Positions 42,851 to 53,790 of a stretch of 64,000 bases of DNA are shown piece by piece. The first letter of the stretch is position 1. Every line of letters begins with the position of its first letter. Under the pieces are notes generated by a model, which saw only the letters and a program-made list of their open reading frames with translations, was not told the origin of the DNA and searched no databases. Source of the DNA: Amorphoplanes digitatis (GTDB lineage: Bacteria > Actinomycetota > Actinomycetes > Mycobacteriales > Micromonosporaceae); the NCBI RefSeq assembly GCF_014205335.1, contig NZ_JACHNH010000001.1, positions 2,474,501 to 2,538,500 on the forward strand. Direction: 5' to 3'. The position numbers and the translations under genes were made by a program.

Positions 42851-43522
42851 TCAGGTGGGCGGGGCCGCGCCGGCGGGTTCCCTCGCCGGTGCGGTGTGTG
42901 CGGCCGTCCACCAGACACTGAGGATCAGCAGCAGTTCGCCGACGTTGCCGATCCAGAACGCCACCGCTGCGGCCGCGGCCGCGGCGAACATGGCGACCGA
43001 CCCGGCGAGCAGCCACGGCCGGCGGGCCCGGACCAGGAGGGCTGTGCCGATGCCGATCAGCACCAGGACGGTCACCACGGCCGGTATCGGCGCGCCGTGC
43101 GAGGCGGCGTTGGTGTAGCGGACGGTGTCCGCGTAGCGGGTCGGCTCCAGCTCCAGGGTGAGGACGTCGAGCCAGAGCCCGGCGGCGACGAGCGCGACGG
43201 TGAGCGCGCCGAACGCGGCGGGCGCGGTTCTCCCGGCGAGGGTCCGGATGCCGTGCCGGCGGCCGAGACCGACCCCGACCATGATCAGCAGGGGTACCAG
43301 CAGGGCGTGCGTCACGTAGCGCGGCACCGACAGGGTCCGCAGCGGCTCGCCCTCGCCGAGGGTGCCGCCGACCGCGATGACGGCGTTGTCCCAGATCAGC
43401 GCCATGATCACCAGAATCAGCATGCTGAGTGCCCAGTCCGGCCGGCGGCGGCGCAACGCGATGACCAGGAAGAGCAGGCCGATCTCCGCGACGGCGATCA
43501 GGCCGAGGAGCGCGCTGAGCAT
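42851..43522 (-). CDS. Polytopic membrane protein of unknown function
   Basis: 223 aa with about seven hydrophobic helices: LLGLIAVAEIGLLFLVIAL, WALSMLILVIMALIW, YVTHALLVPLLIMVGVGL, FGALTVALVAAGLW, AVVTVLVLIGIGTALLV, MFAAAAAAAVAFW and LLLILSVWW. No transporter or enzyme signature was recognised. ATG 43522 is chosen because in-frame codons further upstream (to 43714) read as non-coding. Confidence 0.6.
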   Translation of the reverse strand: MLSALLGLIAVAEIGLLFLVIALRRRRPDWALSMLILVIMALIWDNAVIAVGGTLGEGEPLRTLSVPRYVTHALLVPLLIMVGVGLGRRHGIRTLAGRTAPAAFGALTVALVAAGLWLDVLTLELEPTRYADTVRYTNAASHGAPIPAVVTVLVLIGIGTALLVRARRPWLLAGSVAMFAAAAAAAVAFWIGNVGELLLILSVWWTAAHTAPAREPAGAAPPT

Positions 43523-43789
43523 GTGTCCCCTGTTCCGTTGAGGGAAACGACGTTCCGTCAACGTAAACGGCGGTCGGCCGGGAGGCAAGGCCGGAGACGG
43601 GCGGCAACGTTCCCTCGCCAACCGCGGGTCGAGAATGGGCGCATTCTTGGGGATCGTTGTGTAGCTGGAGGGCCGGTTTGGCATTCCGATCGTGATATGC
43701 GAATCGATGCGCAAATCGAGGACTGAAAATCTGTTATCTCAGAATCCCTCGCAGGTCGGCTCTCCGCGATCCGCAGAAGTGTCGGCCTT

Positions 43790-43900
43790 CGAAAGTTTCG
43801 GTTTCCTGAAGGGCGCCGAACCCTCCAGCTCGGCAATGAGATGACTTGCAGTTGTGATCAGGCGCGTCAATACCTTCCGGAAGTTTTCCGGAAGGTATTG
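43790..43900. promoter_or_regulatory. Xylanase promoter region: CGAAA-N-TTTCG motif and perfect hairpin
   Basis: The ~535-bp gap 43523-44058 holds no convincing gene and is AT-richer from ~43660 to 43900. CGAAA-G-TTTCG (43790-43800) matches the inverted CGAAA motif described upstream of Streptomyces xylanase genes, as I recall it. CAATACCTTCCGG (43868-43880) pairs perfectly with CCGGAAGGTATTG (43888-43900) around a 7-nt loop. The first is a likely operator or activator site; the second could be an operator, or a terminator of an unseen transcript. Confidence 0.5.
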
Positions 43901-44019
43901 CCTCCATCGACGAGGCCATGCCAGCATCACTTGGCATTGAAGGCCATCGCTCTCGGTTCCGAGTTGTGCGATCCACCGATTCCCTCGCACGCAAGGTGAC
44001 TACCCCAACCGCCGTGTAG

Positions 44020-45540
<1,521 letters not shown>

Positions 45541-45564
45541 CCGAGATGGACGAGCGGTTGCTCG

Positions 45565-45590
45565 GCGGCCCGGAGTCAGCTCCGGGCCGC
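45565..45590. terminator. Terminator after the xylanase gene
   Basis: GCGGCCCGGAG (45565-45575) pairs perfectly with CTCCGGGCCGC (45580-45590) around TCAG. It lies between two convergent genes and may serve both. Confidence 0.7.
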
Positions 45591-45607
45591 ACACCCGCGT
45601 GAAGCGG

Positions 45608-46567
45608 TCACGGCACCACGACGAGCCTGCTGCCCCGTAGATCGGTGCGTTGCCAGGCGGTCTCGATGTCGCTCAGCGGGACCTTCACCACGTCGAAGGT
45701 CAGCTCGCCGGACCGCGCCCACGCCACGACCTGGCTGTACGCCTCGTGCATGGTCTGCGGGCCGAGCCCCTTGGCCGCGCCGTAGATCTCGACACCGGAG
45801 GTGCGCAGGCTCTCCGCGGCGAGCGTGAGCCCTCCGCCGGCGGACCCGCCGACCTGGACCAGCCGGGTCGGCCTCGGGAACGCGAACGTCTCCGGTACCA
45901 GCGATCGCAGCAGGACCTCGGTGGGCCGGCCCCAGAGGTAGTCCAGCACGACGTCGTAGCCGTCACCCTTGGCGTCGAGGTAGGCCCGCGCCAGCGCCTC
46001 GTCCGGCACGGCGGTGTTGATCACCGTGTCGGCGCCGAGGTCCCGCACCTCACGCAGCTGGTCGTCGTCGCGTCCGGTCGCGACGATCCGTCCGGCGCCG
46101 AGCAGCCGGGCGACCTTCACCGCGAGTCGCCCCGCGACCCCGGTGGCGCCCTGCACGAGCACGGTCTCGCCCGGCACGAAGCCGGCGGCGGTCCTGATGG
46201 ACATGCCGGTGATCGCCGTGCCCAGCACGGCCGCGGTCGCCGGATCGATTCCCTCCGCGATCGCCACGTACGCGCCCTGGGGCACCACGGTCTTCTCGGC
46301 GAGCGCGCCGTAGGGCAGGCGTGGGTTGCCGAATCCGACGAGGGTGCCGTCCGGCAGCGCGCCGATGCCGTCGAAGGCGGGAATCGCCGGCAACCGCGCG
46401 GTGTACCGCCGGCCGGCGTAGTGCGTGCCGGCCGCGATGAGCTTGTCGACGTTCTCGACCGCGACCGCCAGCACGTCGATGACCACCTCGTCGTCGCCGG
46501 CCACGGGATCGGGGAAGTCCTCGTAGCGGGGGACGCCTCCGATCTCGTGCAGCACCGCCGCCTTCAT
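45608..46567 (-). CDS. Quinone oxidoreductase-like zinc-independent MDR enzyme
   Basis: 319 aa. Medium-chain dehydrogenase/reductase fold: GroES-like N terminus (PAFDGIGALPDG), Rossmann motif VLVQGATGVAGRLAVKVARLLGA, then VVLDYLWG. The structural-zinc Cys cluster is absent, as in NADPH:quinone or enone reductases. Its ATG shares a base with the TAA of the small upstream gene (TAATG), so the two are coupled. Together they are controlled by tetO-like operators and a TetR divergent from them. The substrate may be an electrophilic drug or quinone. Confidence 0.85.
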   Translation of the reverse strand: MKAAVLHEIGGVPRYEDFPDPVAGDDEVVIDVLAVAVENVDKLIAAGTHYAGRRYTARLPAIPAFDGIGALPDGTLVGFGNPRLPYGALAEKTVVPQGAYVAIAEGIDPATAAVLGTAITGMSIRTAAGFVPGETVLVQGATGVAGRLAVKVARLLGAGRIVATGRDDDQLREVRDLGADTVINTAVPDEALARAYLDAKGDGYDVVLDYLWGRPTEVLLRSLVPETFAFPRPTRLVQVGGSAGGGLTLAAESLRTSGVEIYGAAKGLGPQTMHEAYSQVVAWARSGELTFDVVKVPLSDIETAWQRTDLRGSRLVVVP

Positions 46568-46770
46568 TACATCTCCCGGCCGAAGAGCGCCCCGATCCGG
46601 CGCTGCCAGCCCGGCAGGAACCGGGGAGGGCGGCCGGGCGAGTGGTTGGGCGAGGGCCGGGACGCGCCGCGGCCGTGGACCGCGGTGCCGTGGTGTCCGG
46701 CCGGCCGCTCGGTGTGCGCGGGCACTCCGGGAATGCGGTGGGTCGCCCAGTGCAGCAGCTTGCTTGCCAT
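46567..46770 (-). CDS. Small basic protein coupled to the quinone oxidoreductase-like gene
   Basis: 67 aa, rich in His, Arg, Pro and Gly (ATHRIPGVPAHTERPAGHHG, then GRPPRFLPGWQRRIGALFG). No family was recognised. ATG 46770 is chosen because AAGGAG is 6 nt upstream; the first ATG (46776) touches the ribosome site. Its stop overlaps the next start (TAATG). Real translation is likely from the ribosome site and coupling; function unknown. Confidence 0.5.
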   Translation of the reverse strand: MASKLLHWATHRIPGVPAHTERPAGHHGTAVHGRGASRPSPNHSPGRPPRFLPGWQRRIGALFGREM

Positions 46771-46782
46771 CTCCATCTCCTT

Positions 46783-46819
46783 CTCTATCAGTGATAGAGG
46801 GACCCTAGCACTGATAGAG
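46783..46819. promoter_or_regulatory. Two tetO-like operators
   Basis: CTCTATCA-G-TGATAGAG (46783-46799) is a perfect palindrome nearly identical to the tetO sequences of the Tn10 tetracycline operon. A second copy, CCCTAGCA-C-TGATAGAG (46803-46819), has two mismatches in one arm. Centres are 20 bp apart, between the divergent TetR gene and the quinone oxidoreductase operon. Confidence 0.8.
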
Positions 46820-46840
46820 TGCCGGCGGGAGGTACCGACA

Positions 46841-47479
46841 TTGGCGCTGGATCGACAGCGGATCGTCGCCGAGGCCGTCGCGCTGCTGGACGCCGAGGGA
46901 CTCGACGGCGTGACGACGCGCAAGCTCGCCGCCCGGCTCGGCGTGCAGTCGCCGACCCTCTACTGGCACCTGCCCAACAAGGCGGCGCTGGTCACCGCGA
47001 TCGCCGACGCGATACTCGACCAGGAGTTCGGCGACATGTCCGCGCCCGAGCCGGATCAGCACTGGCAGGACTGGCTGGCCGGCCTCGCCGGGCGGCTGCG
47101 CCGGGCGCTGCTGGCCCATCCCGACGGCGCCCGGGTCGTCTCCGCCGCCCAGCTCTCCCACACCATGACGGCGATCTCCGAACTGGCCATGAGCACCCTG
47201 GTGGCCCGCGGCGTCCCGCTGCGCCGGGCCCGCGTGATCGTCCTGACCGTCGAGCGCTTCACGGTCGGCCACGTCCTGGAGGAACAGGCTCCCCGCCCGG
47301 ACGCGGAGGCGCTCAAGGACTTCGACATGGCCGCGTTCGGCGAGCGGCACCCGACCGTGGTGGCCGCGATCGCCGAGTACTTCCGGCCCGGCCGCACCGT
47401 TGACGACCTGTTCCGCGAGTGTCTCGAGGTGGTCATCGAGGGCGCCGCGGTCATGGCCGGTGCCGATCGGCGCGAGTGA
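46841..47479 (+). CDS. TetR repressor of the classical (Tn10-like) type
   Basis: 212 aa from a TTG with GGGAGG upstream. The DNA-binding part (LDGVTTRKLAARLGVQ, then SPTLYWHLPNKAALVTA) is very close to the recognition helix of Tn10 TetR. The core (SWQDWLAG-like WQDWLAGLAGRLRRALLAHPDG; FTVGHVLEEQ) also follows the tetracycline-binding repressor. The tetO-like operators next to it agree. There is no TetA efflux gene; the controlled genes are a small protein and an oxidoreductase. I infer an inducible detoxification switch. Confidence 0.88.
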   Translation: MALDRQRIVAEAVALLDAEGLDGVTTRKLAARLGVQSPTLYWHLPNKAALVTAIADAILDQEFGDMSAPEPDQHWQDWLAGLAGRLRRALLAHPDGARVVSAAQLSHTMTAISELAMSTLVARGVPLRRARVIVLTVERFTVGHVLEEQAPRPDAEALKDFDMAAFGERHPTVVAAIAEYFRPGRTVDDLFRECLEVVIEGAAVMAGADRRE

Positions 47480-47496
47480 CGCGAGCGGCGGGCGCG

Positions 47497-50400
47497 TCAT
47501 GCGATCAGGTCGGCCACCTCGGCGTCGGACAGGGCGGCGATGTCCGCCTCGACCGCGGCCGTGACGGCCTCGGCCAGTTGGGCGACCGTCCGGGATTCGA
47601 ACAGGCAGCGCAGCGCGAGCCGCACCTCGAACGTGGCGTGCAGCCGGGCCAGCACCCGGGTGGCGAGCAGCGAGTGACCGCCGACGGCGAAGAAGTCGTC
47701 GTCGACGCCGATCGTGTCGCGGTGCAGCACCTCGCGCCAGATGTCGGCGATGATCTGCTCGACCGGGTTCCGCGGCGCCGTGTGCTCCCGGGCGCCGAGG
47801 GCCAGGTCGGGTGCCGGCAGCGCCTTGCGGTCGACCTTGCGGCTCGCGGTCAGCGGCAGGCCGGGCAGGGTGGTCCACCAGGCGGGGATCATGTTCTCCG
47901 GCAGCAGCTCCCGCAGGTGTTCGCGCAGCTCGGCCACGGTCGGAGCGTTGCCGGGGCGGGGAACGAGGTAGGCGGCCAGGCCCCGGTTCCCGGGGGTGGG
48001 TTCGGCGACGGTCACCGCCACGGCCTGGATCGCCGGGTGCTGGGCCAGGGCCGCCTCGATCTCGCCGAGCTCCATCCGCAGCCCACGGATCTTGACCTGC
48101 TGGTCGATCCGGCCGAGGAACTCCACCACGCCGTCGGGCCGGTAGCGGACCAGGTCGCCGGTGCGGTACAGGCGCGCGCCGGGCTCGCCGGAGAGCGGGT
48201 CGGGCACGAACATCCCGGCGGTCAGCTCGGGCCGGCCGCGGTAACCGCGGGCCAGCCGGACCCCGCCGAGGCACAGTTCTCCCGGTACGCCGACCGGCAC
48301 CGGCCGCAGGTCGGCGTCCAGCACGTAGGCGCGGGTGCCGGCCACCGGCCGTCCGATGGGCAGCGCGGCCGTCGCCGGCTCGCCGGACGGCGTCCGCGGC
48401 ACCGGGTGCAGGAAGCAGGTGACGGTCGCCTCGGTCGGGCCGTAGTTGCACAGGAAGCGGCCGGGTAGCCCGCTCTGTTCCCAGCGCCGGGCGTCGGCGA
48501 CGGTGACGACGTCGCTGCCGACGTTCATCAGCGCCAGGCCGTCGAGCGCGGACACGTCGTATTCGAGCATCTCCCGGTAGTACGCGGGGGTGATCTCCAT
48601 GATGGTGACCCGGTGCTCGGCGAGCCGCGCCGGCAGCTCGGCCGGCGGCCAGAACACCGGGTCGCTGACCACGATCGTCGCCCCGGCCAGCAGGGTCGCC
48701 GCGATCTGGTCCATGGCCACGTCGAACGTCAGCGCCGACAGCAGCACCACCCGATCCTCGGGCGTGATCCGGTACGCGTCGGCGATGACCCGGCAGTGGT
48801 GCGCGTACGCGCCGTGCTCGATCATCACGGCCTTGGGCCGGCCGGTGGAGCCGGAGGTGTAGATGAGATAGGCCAGGTTGCCCGGGGTCGCGGCCGGCGG
48901 CAGGCCCGCGCCGGGCAGGCCCGCGGTGGCGGTGACCACCTCGTACGTGCCGGCGGTGAACCGGTCGGCGAGGTCGTCGCTGGTGACGACGATCCGCGCG
49001 CCGGCGTCGGCGATCATGAAGTCGCGCCGGTCCGCCGGGTGCGCCGGGTCGAGCGGCGCGTACACACCGCCGGACTTCAGGACGCCGAGCAGCACCACCA
49101 CCGCGTCCAGGCAGCGGTCCAGGCACACCGCGACGGTCGACTCCGGCGTCACGCCCCGCGACCGCAGGTACCGGGCGAACGCGTCGGCCCGGGCGTCGAG
49201 CTCGGCGTACGTCAGCCGTTCGCTTCCGAACTCGACCGCGAGCGCGTCCGGGGTGCGCCGGGCCCGCGCCTCGAACAGCTGCGGTACGCACACCGGCTCG
49301 GCGGCCACCGGCCCGGTGCCCGCCCAGTCGCGCAGGAGCAGATGCCGCTCGGCGTCGCCCAGCAGGTCCAGTTCGGACGGCCGGGCGCCCGGATCGGCCA
49401 CGATGCCGTCCAGCAGCCGCAGGTAGTGCCCGGCCAGGCGTTCCACCGTCGTGCGGTCGAACAGCTCGGTGGCGTACTCGAAGACGCAGCGGAGCCGGTC
49501 GCCGGCGCGCTGCTGGACCGTCAGGGTCAGGTCGAACTTCGCCACCGGCGTGCCGGAGCGCAGCGGCTCGATCGCCGCGCCGCCCAGCGTCGCCGGGAAG
49601 CGGTCCAGGTGCTGCACGTCGAACATGATCTGGAACAGCGGGTTGCGCGACAGGTCGCGGTCCGGCTGGAGCGCGTCGACCAGGTGCTCGAACGGCACGT
49701 CCTGGTGGGCGAACGCGTCAAGCGCCATGGCACGTACCCGGGACAGCAGTTCGGCGAAGCCGGGATCGCCGGCCAGATCCGTGCGCATCACCAGGGTGTT
49801 GGTGAAGAAGCCCAGCAGGTCCTCGGTCTCCGGCCGGGTCCGGCCGGCGACCGGCGTGCCCACCGCGATGTCGGTGCGCCCGGTGTAGCGGGCGAGCAGC
49901 ACCTGGAACCCGGCCAGCAGCAGCATGAACGGTGTCGCGTCGTGCCGGCCGGCCAGGGCGACCAGCGCCCGGCCCAGCGGCTCGGGCACGTCGACGCGGA
50001 CGTAGTCGCCGCCGGGGTCGCGCTGTGCGCCCCGGGGCCGGTCGGTGAGCAGCTCCACCGGGGTGAGGCCGTCGAGCCGCCCGCGCCAGTGGTCGAGCTG
50101 GCGCGCGATGTCCTGCCCGGTGCCGTGCTCGTGCTGCCAGGCGGCGAAGTCCGCGTACTGGATCGCGGCGGCGGGGCCGGGCGAGCCCCGCAGCGCCGCG
50201 TCGAGATCACGCAGGAACACGCCCATCGACCAGGCGTCGAACGCGATGTGGTGCAGCGACATCAGCAGCAGGTGGTCGTCGGCGGCCACCCGGATCAGGG
50301 TGACCCGCAGCGGGTGCTCGCGGGCCAGGTCGAACGGCCGGCTCGAGGCGCGGTCGAGCAGCTCCAGCCCGGCCGCCTCGGCGTCCGGCACCCCGGCGAG

Positions 50401-53400
50401 GTCGACCTCCTCGAACGCCGCGGGGCCGGGCGCGTCGATGACCTGCACCGGCTCGCCGTCGCGGTGGACGTAGCGGGTGCGCAGCACCTCGTGGCGGGCG
50501 ACCACCTCGTCGAACGCCCGGCGCAGCGCGTCCGCGTCGAGCGGGCCGCGGGCCCGGACCGCCAGCGGTATCAGGTATTCGGCGCTGCCGGGGGTGAGCT
50601 GGTCGAGGAACCACAGGCGCTGCTGGCCGAACGACAGCGGCAGCGTCCGGTCCCGCGGCACGGCCCGGATCGCGGACGGGTCCCCGGCCGCAGTTGCCTC
50701 GTCGATCCACCCGGCGAGGCCCTCCACGGTGGGCCGGGCGAAGAAGTCGCCCACCGACATCTCGATGCCGAACATCCGGCGCAGCCTCAGTACCAGGCGG
50801 ATCGCGACCAGGGAGTGGCCGCCGAGTGAGAAGAAGTCGGCGTCGACGCCGACCTGTTCGACGCCGAGTACCTCGGCCATCGTGCGGGCGATGTCGCGCT
50901 CCAGGCCGGTGCGGGGCTCCCGGGCCGGCGCCGCGACCGCGGGCGGCGCGGCCAGCGCGGCCCGGTCGATCTTGCCGTTGGCGGTGAGCGGCAGGGCCGC
51001 GAGCGCGACGGTCACCGACGGCACCATGGTGGCGGGCAGCCGGGCGGCGAGGTGCTCGTCGAGGTCGGCGGGGACGGCCGGCACCACGTACGCGACGAGC
51101 TGGGCGTCGCCGGCCCCGGTGCGCCGGGCGATCACCACGGCCGCGGCGATCTCCGGGTGCTCGACGAGCGCGTTCTGGATCTCGGCCGGTTCGATCCGCA
51201 CCCCGTTGACCTTGACCTGGTCGTCGGTGCGCCCGAGGAACTCCAGCGCGCCGTCCGCGCGCCACCGGACCAGGTCGCCGGTGCGGTACCAGCGGGCGCC
51301 GGGCTCGTCCGCGTACGGGTTGGGGGTGAACCGCTCGGCGGTCAGGTCCGGGCGACCCCGGTAGCCGCGCGCCAGCCCGATGCCGCCGATCCGCAGCTCG
51401 CCGGGGGTGCCGATGCCGACGAGCCGGCCGGCGCCGTCGACGACGTACGCCGCGGTGTTGGGCAGCGGGCCGCCGATCGGCACCGTCGCCGACAGCTCGG
51501 CGCCGGTGTACGCACCGGCGGTCGCGTCGATCGAGCACTCGGTCGGCCCGTACGTGTTGATCACCTCGACGCCGGGGAGCGCGCCGGTCAGCTGCCGGCA
51601 CAGCTCGGCGGGCAGCGCCTCGCCGGCGGAGCAGAGCAGCCGCAGCGAGGCGCACGCGGCGAGCCCCGGGTCGGCGACCAGCAGCCGCAGCACCGACGGG
51701 ACGACCTGGAGCAGGGTGACGCCGCCGCGCACGATCGCGTCGATCATGACGGCCGGGTCGCGGTGGCCGTCGGGGGGTGCCATCACCACGCTGCCGCCGG
51801 AGACCAGCGGGGCGAGCAGCTCCCACACCGCGGCGTCGAAACCGATCGTGGTCTTGTGCAGCAGCCGGTCGGCGGCGGTCATCGCGTACCGCTCGACCGA
51901 GAAGAGCACCCGGTTGCGGATGCCCGCGTGGGTGACCACGACGCCCTTGGGCCGCCCGGTCGAGCCGGAGGTGTAGACCAGGTAGGCGCCTTGGGCGCCG
52001 GCGATCCGCGGCGGCTCGACGGGCGGCGCGGCGGCGATCTCCGCCCACTGGCGGTCCAGCGCCAACGACGGCACCCCGGCGGGCAGGCCGGCCGCCACGG
52101 CGTCCTCGGTGAGGATCAGCGCGGCACCGGCATCGGCGACCATGAAGGACAGCCGGTCGGCCGGGTACTCCGGCGGCAACGGCACGAAGATCCCACCCGA
52201 GAGCAGGATCGCCAGTACGGCGGTGGCGAGGTCCCCGCCGCGGTGCATCGCCACCGCGACCGGGGTCTCGGCGGTCACGCCTCGCCCGCGCAGGTAACCG
52301 GCGAGCGCCTCGACCCGGCCCGCGAGCGCGGCGTAGCTGAGTTCCCGGTCGCCCCAGCGGACCGCGACCGCGTCCGGGGTGGCCCGCGCCTGGTCCAGGA
52401 ACAGCTGCGGCAGCGACGCGGCCGGGCGTGCCAGCCCGGTGGTGTTCCACGCCGTGAACCGCGCGAGGTCGGCCTCGGGCACCAGGTCGAGCGCGCCGAC
52501 CGGGCGGGTGGGATGCTCGGCGATCGAGGTCAGCAGCCGCAGGTGGCTCGCCGCGATCCGCTCGACCCGGTCCCGGGTGAACAGGCTCGTCGGGTAGACG
52601 AGCTGGCCGGTGAGCGACCCGTCGGCGTTCTCCGCGAGGTACAGCGACAGGTCGAACGGAGACGCGGCCCAGATCGGCGGGCACGTCTCGACGTCCAGGC
52701 CGTCCAGCGTGAACGCCTGGCGGCGCCGGGTGTGGAACGTGAACGCGGCCTGGAACAGCGGGTTGCGGGAGGTGTCGCGGGCCGGCGCGACCGCCGCGAC
52801 GACCTTGTCGAACGGCACGTCGACGTTGCGCAACGCGGTCAGCGACCCGTGCCGGGCCTGCTCCAGCAGCGTCGCGAAGCCGGCGGCGGCGTCGACGTCG
52901 GTGCGCAGCACGACGGTGTTGACGAACATGCCGATCAGCGGGGCCTGCGCGGCGCCGGCGCGGGTGGAGACGGACAGCCCCACCGCGACGTCGGATCGGC
53001 CGCCGAGCCGGGAGAGCAGCAGCTGGAAGGCCGCCATGTGCACCATGAACGGGGTGGCCCGCGCCGCCCGGCCCAGCTCACGCAGCCGGTCGGCGACCTC
53101 GGCGGGCACGGTCAACTCGACGCTGTCGCCGGCCGGATCCCACTCGGCGGGGCGCACCCCGTCGGTGGGCAGGTCCAGCGGTTCGAGCCCGGCCAGCCGC
53201 TGCCGCCAGTACTCCAGGTGCGCCGGGTCGTAGCCGTCGCCGCCGGCCGCGACCTCGTGGTACTGCCGCGCCAGCGCGGGCAGGGCGTGCGGCTCGTGCC
53301 GCAGCTCGGCCCGGTACAGCTCGGTGAGCTCGGCCGCGAGCAGGCTCCACGACAGGCCGTCGAACGCGATGTGGTGCACGGTGATCAACAGGACGTTCTC

Positions 53401-53790
53401 GTCCGGGCCCAGCCGGACCAGCCCGGCACGCCAGGGCGCCTGCTTGCGCAGGTCGATGGGGTTGCGCAGCTCGTCGATCCGGATCTCGCACAGCTGCCGC
53501 TCGCGGTCGGCGGCCGGCAGCTCGCCCAGGTCCACGGTGGTCAGCTCGACCGGTACGGCCGGGCCGACGATCTGCACCGCCGAGTCACCGGCCGTGTCGT
53601 AGCGGGTCCGCAGCACCTCGTGCCGGGCCGCCACCTGGCTCAGCGCGGAGCCCAGCGCGGTCACGTCCAGCGGCCCGCGCAGCCGCAGCGTCGCCGACAG
53701 CAGCTGGTCGACGGCCGCGCCCGGCCGGAGCTGGTCGAGGAACCACACCTGTTGCTGCGTGTACGACAGCGGATGCGTGTCAGAGCGCAC
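47497..53790 (-). CDS. Non-ribosomal peptide synthetase, two modules (C-A-T-C-A-T)
   Basis: 2097 aa. C1 ~5-435 (HHIAFDG ~141), A1 ~455-945 (YTSGSTGRPKG ~607), T1 Ser in LGGHSL ~990, C2 ~1045-1480 (HHIAFDA, Gly replaced by Ala), A2 ~1500-1985 (core ~1647), T2 Ser ~2039. No epimerase or thioesterase; it ends after the carrier domain. It starts with a condensation domain, so it accepts a chain from another NRPS. My manual pocket codes are DAWQCATID-K for A1 (most like glutamine) and DVDEMVNVT-K for A2 (no match I know). GTG start; overlaps the hydroxylase gene by 11 bp. Confidence 0.95.
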   Translation of the reverse strand: MRSDTHPLSYTQQQVWFLDQLRPGAAVDQLLSATLRLRGPLDVTALGSALSQVAARHEVLRTRYDTAGDSAVQIVGPAVPVELTTVDLGELPAADRERQLCEIRIDELRNPIDLRKQAPWRAGLVRLGPDENVLLITVHHIAFDGLSWSLLAAELTELYRAELRHEPHALPALARQYHEVAAGGDGYDPAHLEYWRQRLAGLEPLDLPTDGVRPAEWDPAGDSVELTVPAEVADRLRELGRAARATPFMVHMAAFQLLLSRLGGRSDVAVGLSVSTRAGAAQAPLIGMFVNTVVLRTDVDAAAGFATLLEQARHGSLTALRNVDVPFDKVVAAVAPARDTSRNPLFQAAFTFHTRRRQAFTLDGLDVETCPPIWAASPFDLSLYLAENADGSLTGQLVYPTSLFTRDRVERIAASHLRLLTSIAEHPTRPVGALDLVPEADLARFTAWNTTGLARPAASLPQLFLDQARATPDAVAVRWGDRELSYAALAGRVEALAGYLRGRGVTAETPVAVAMHRGGDLATAVLAILLSGGIFVPLPPEYPADRLSFMVADAGAALILTEDAVAAGLPAGVPSLALDRQWAEIAAAPPVEPPRIAGAQGAYLVYTSGSTGRPKGVVVTHAGIRNRVLFSVERYAMTAADRLLHKTTIGFDAAVWELLAPLVSGGSVVMAPPDGHRDPAVMIDAIVRGGVTLLQVVPSVLRLLVADPGLAACASLRLLCSAGEALPAELCRQLTGALPGVEVINTYGPTECSIDATAGAYTGAELSATVPIGGPLPNTAAYVVDGAGRLVGIGTPGELRIGGIGLARGYRGRPDLTAERFTPNPYADEPGARWYRTGDLVRWRADGALEFLGRTDDQVKVNGVRIEPAEIQNALVEHPEIAAAVVIARRTGAGDAQLVAYVVPAVPADLDEHLAARLPATMVPSVTVALAALPLTANGKIDRAALAAPPAVAAPAREPRTGLERDIARTMAEVLGVEQVGVDADFFSLGGHSLVAIRLVLRLRRMFGIEMSVGDFFARPTVEGLAGWIDEATAAGDPSAIRAVPRDRTLPLSFGQQRLWFLDQLTPGSAEYLIPLAVRARGPLDADALRRAFDEVVARHEVLRTRYVHRDGEPVQVIDAPGPAAFEEVDLAGVPDAEAAGLELLDRASSRPFDLAREHPLRVTLIRVAADDHLLLMSLHHIAFDAWSMGVFLRDLDAALRGSPGPAAAIQYADFAAWQHEHGTGQDIARQLDHWRGRLDGLTPVELLTDRPRGAQRDPGGDYVRVDVPEPLGRALVALAGRHDATPFMLLLAGFQVLLARYTGRTDIAVGTPVAGRTRPETEDLLGFFTNTLVMRTDLAGDPGFAELLSRVRAMALDAFAHQDVPFEHLVDALQPDRDLSRNPLFQIMFDVQHLDRFPATLGGAAIEPLRSGTPVAKFDLTLTVQQRAGDRLRCVFEYATELFDRTTVERLAGHYLRLLDGIVADPGARPSELDLLGDAERHLLLRDWAGTGPVAAEPVCVPQLFEARARRTPDALAVEFGSERLTYAELDARADAFARYLRSRGVTPESTVAVCLDRCLDAVVVLLGVLKSGGVYAPLDPAHPADRRDFMIADAGARIVVTSDDLADRFTAGTYEVVTATAGLPGAGLPPAATPGNLAYLIYTSGSTGRPKAVMIEHGAYAHHCRVIADAYRITPEDRVVLLSALTFDVAMDQIAATLLAGATIVVSDPVFWPPAELPARLAEHRVTIMEITPAYYREMLEYDVSALDGLALMNVGSDVVTVADARRWEQSGLPGRFLCNYGPTEATVTCFLHPVPRTPSGEPATAALPIGRPVAGTRAYVLDADLRPVPVGVPGELCLGGVRLARGYRGRPELTAGMFVPDPLSGEPGARLYRTGDLVRYRPDGVVEFLGRIDQQVKIRGLRMELGEIEAALAQHPAIQAVAVTVAEPTPGNRGLAAYLVPRPGNAPTVAELREHLRELLPENMIPAWWTTLPGLPLTASRKVDRKALPAPDLALGAREHTAPRNPVEQIIADIWREVLHRDTIGVDDDFFAVGGHSLLATRVLARLHATFEVRLALRCLFESRTVAQLAEAVTAAVEADIAALSDAEVADLIA

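Noticed and set aside
46805..49291. Minus-strand frame of ~830 codons overlapping the NRPS and TetR genes
   Set aside because: It is a shifted frame of the real NRPS, of low-complexity Arg-rich composition.
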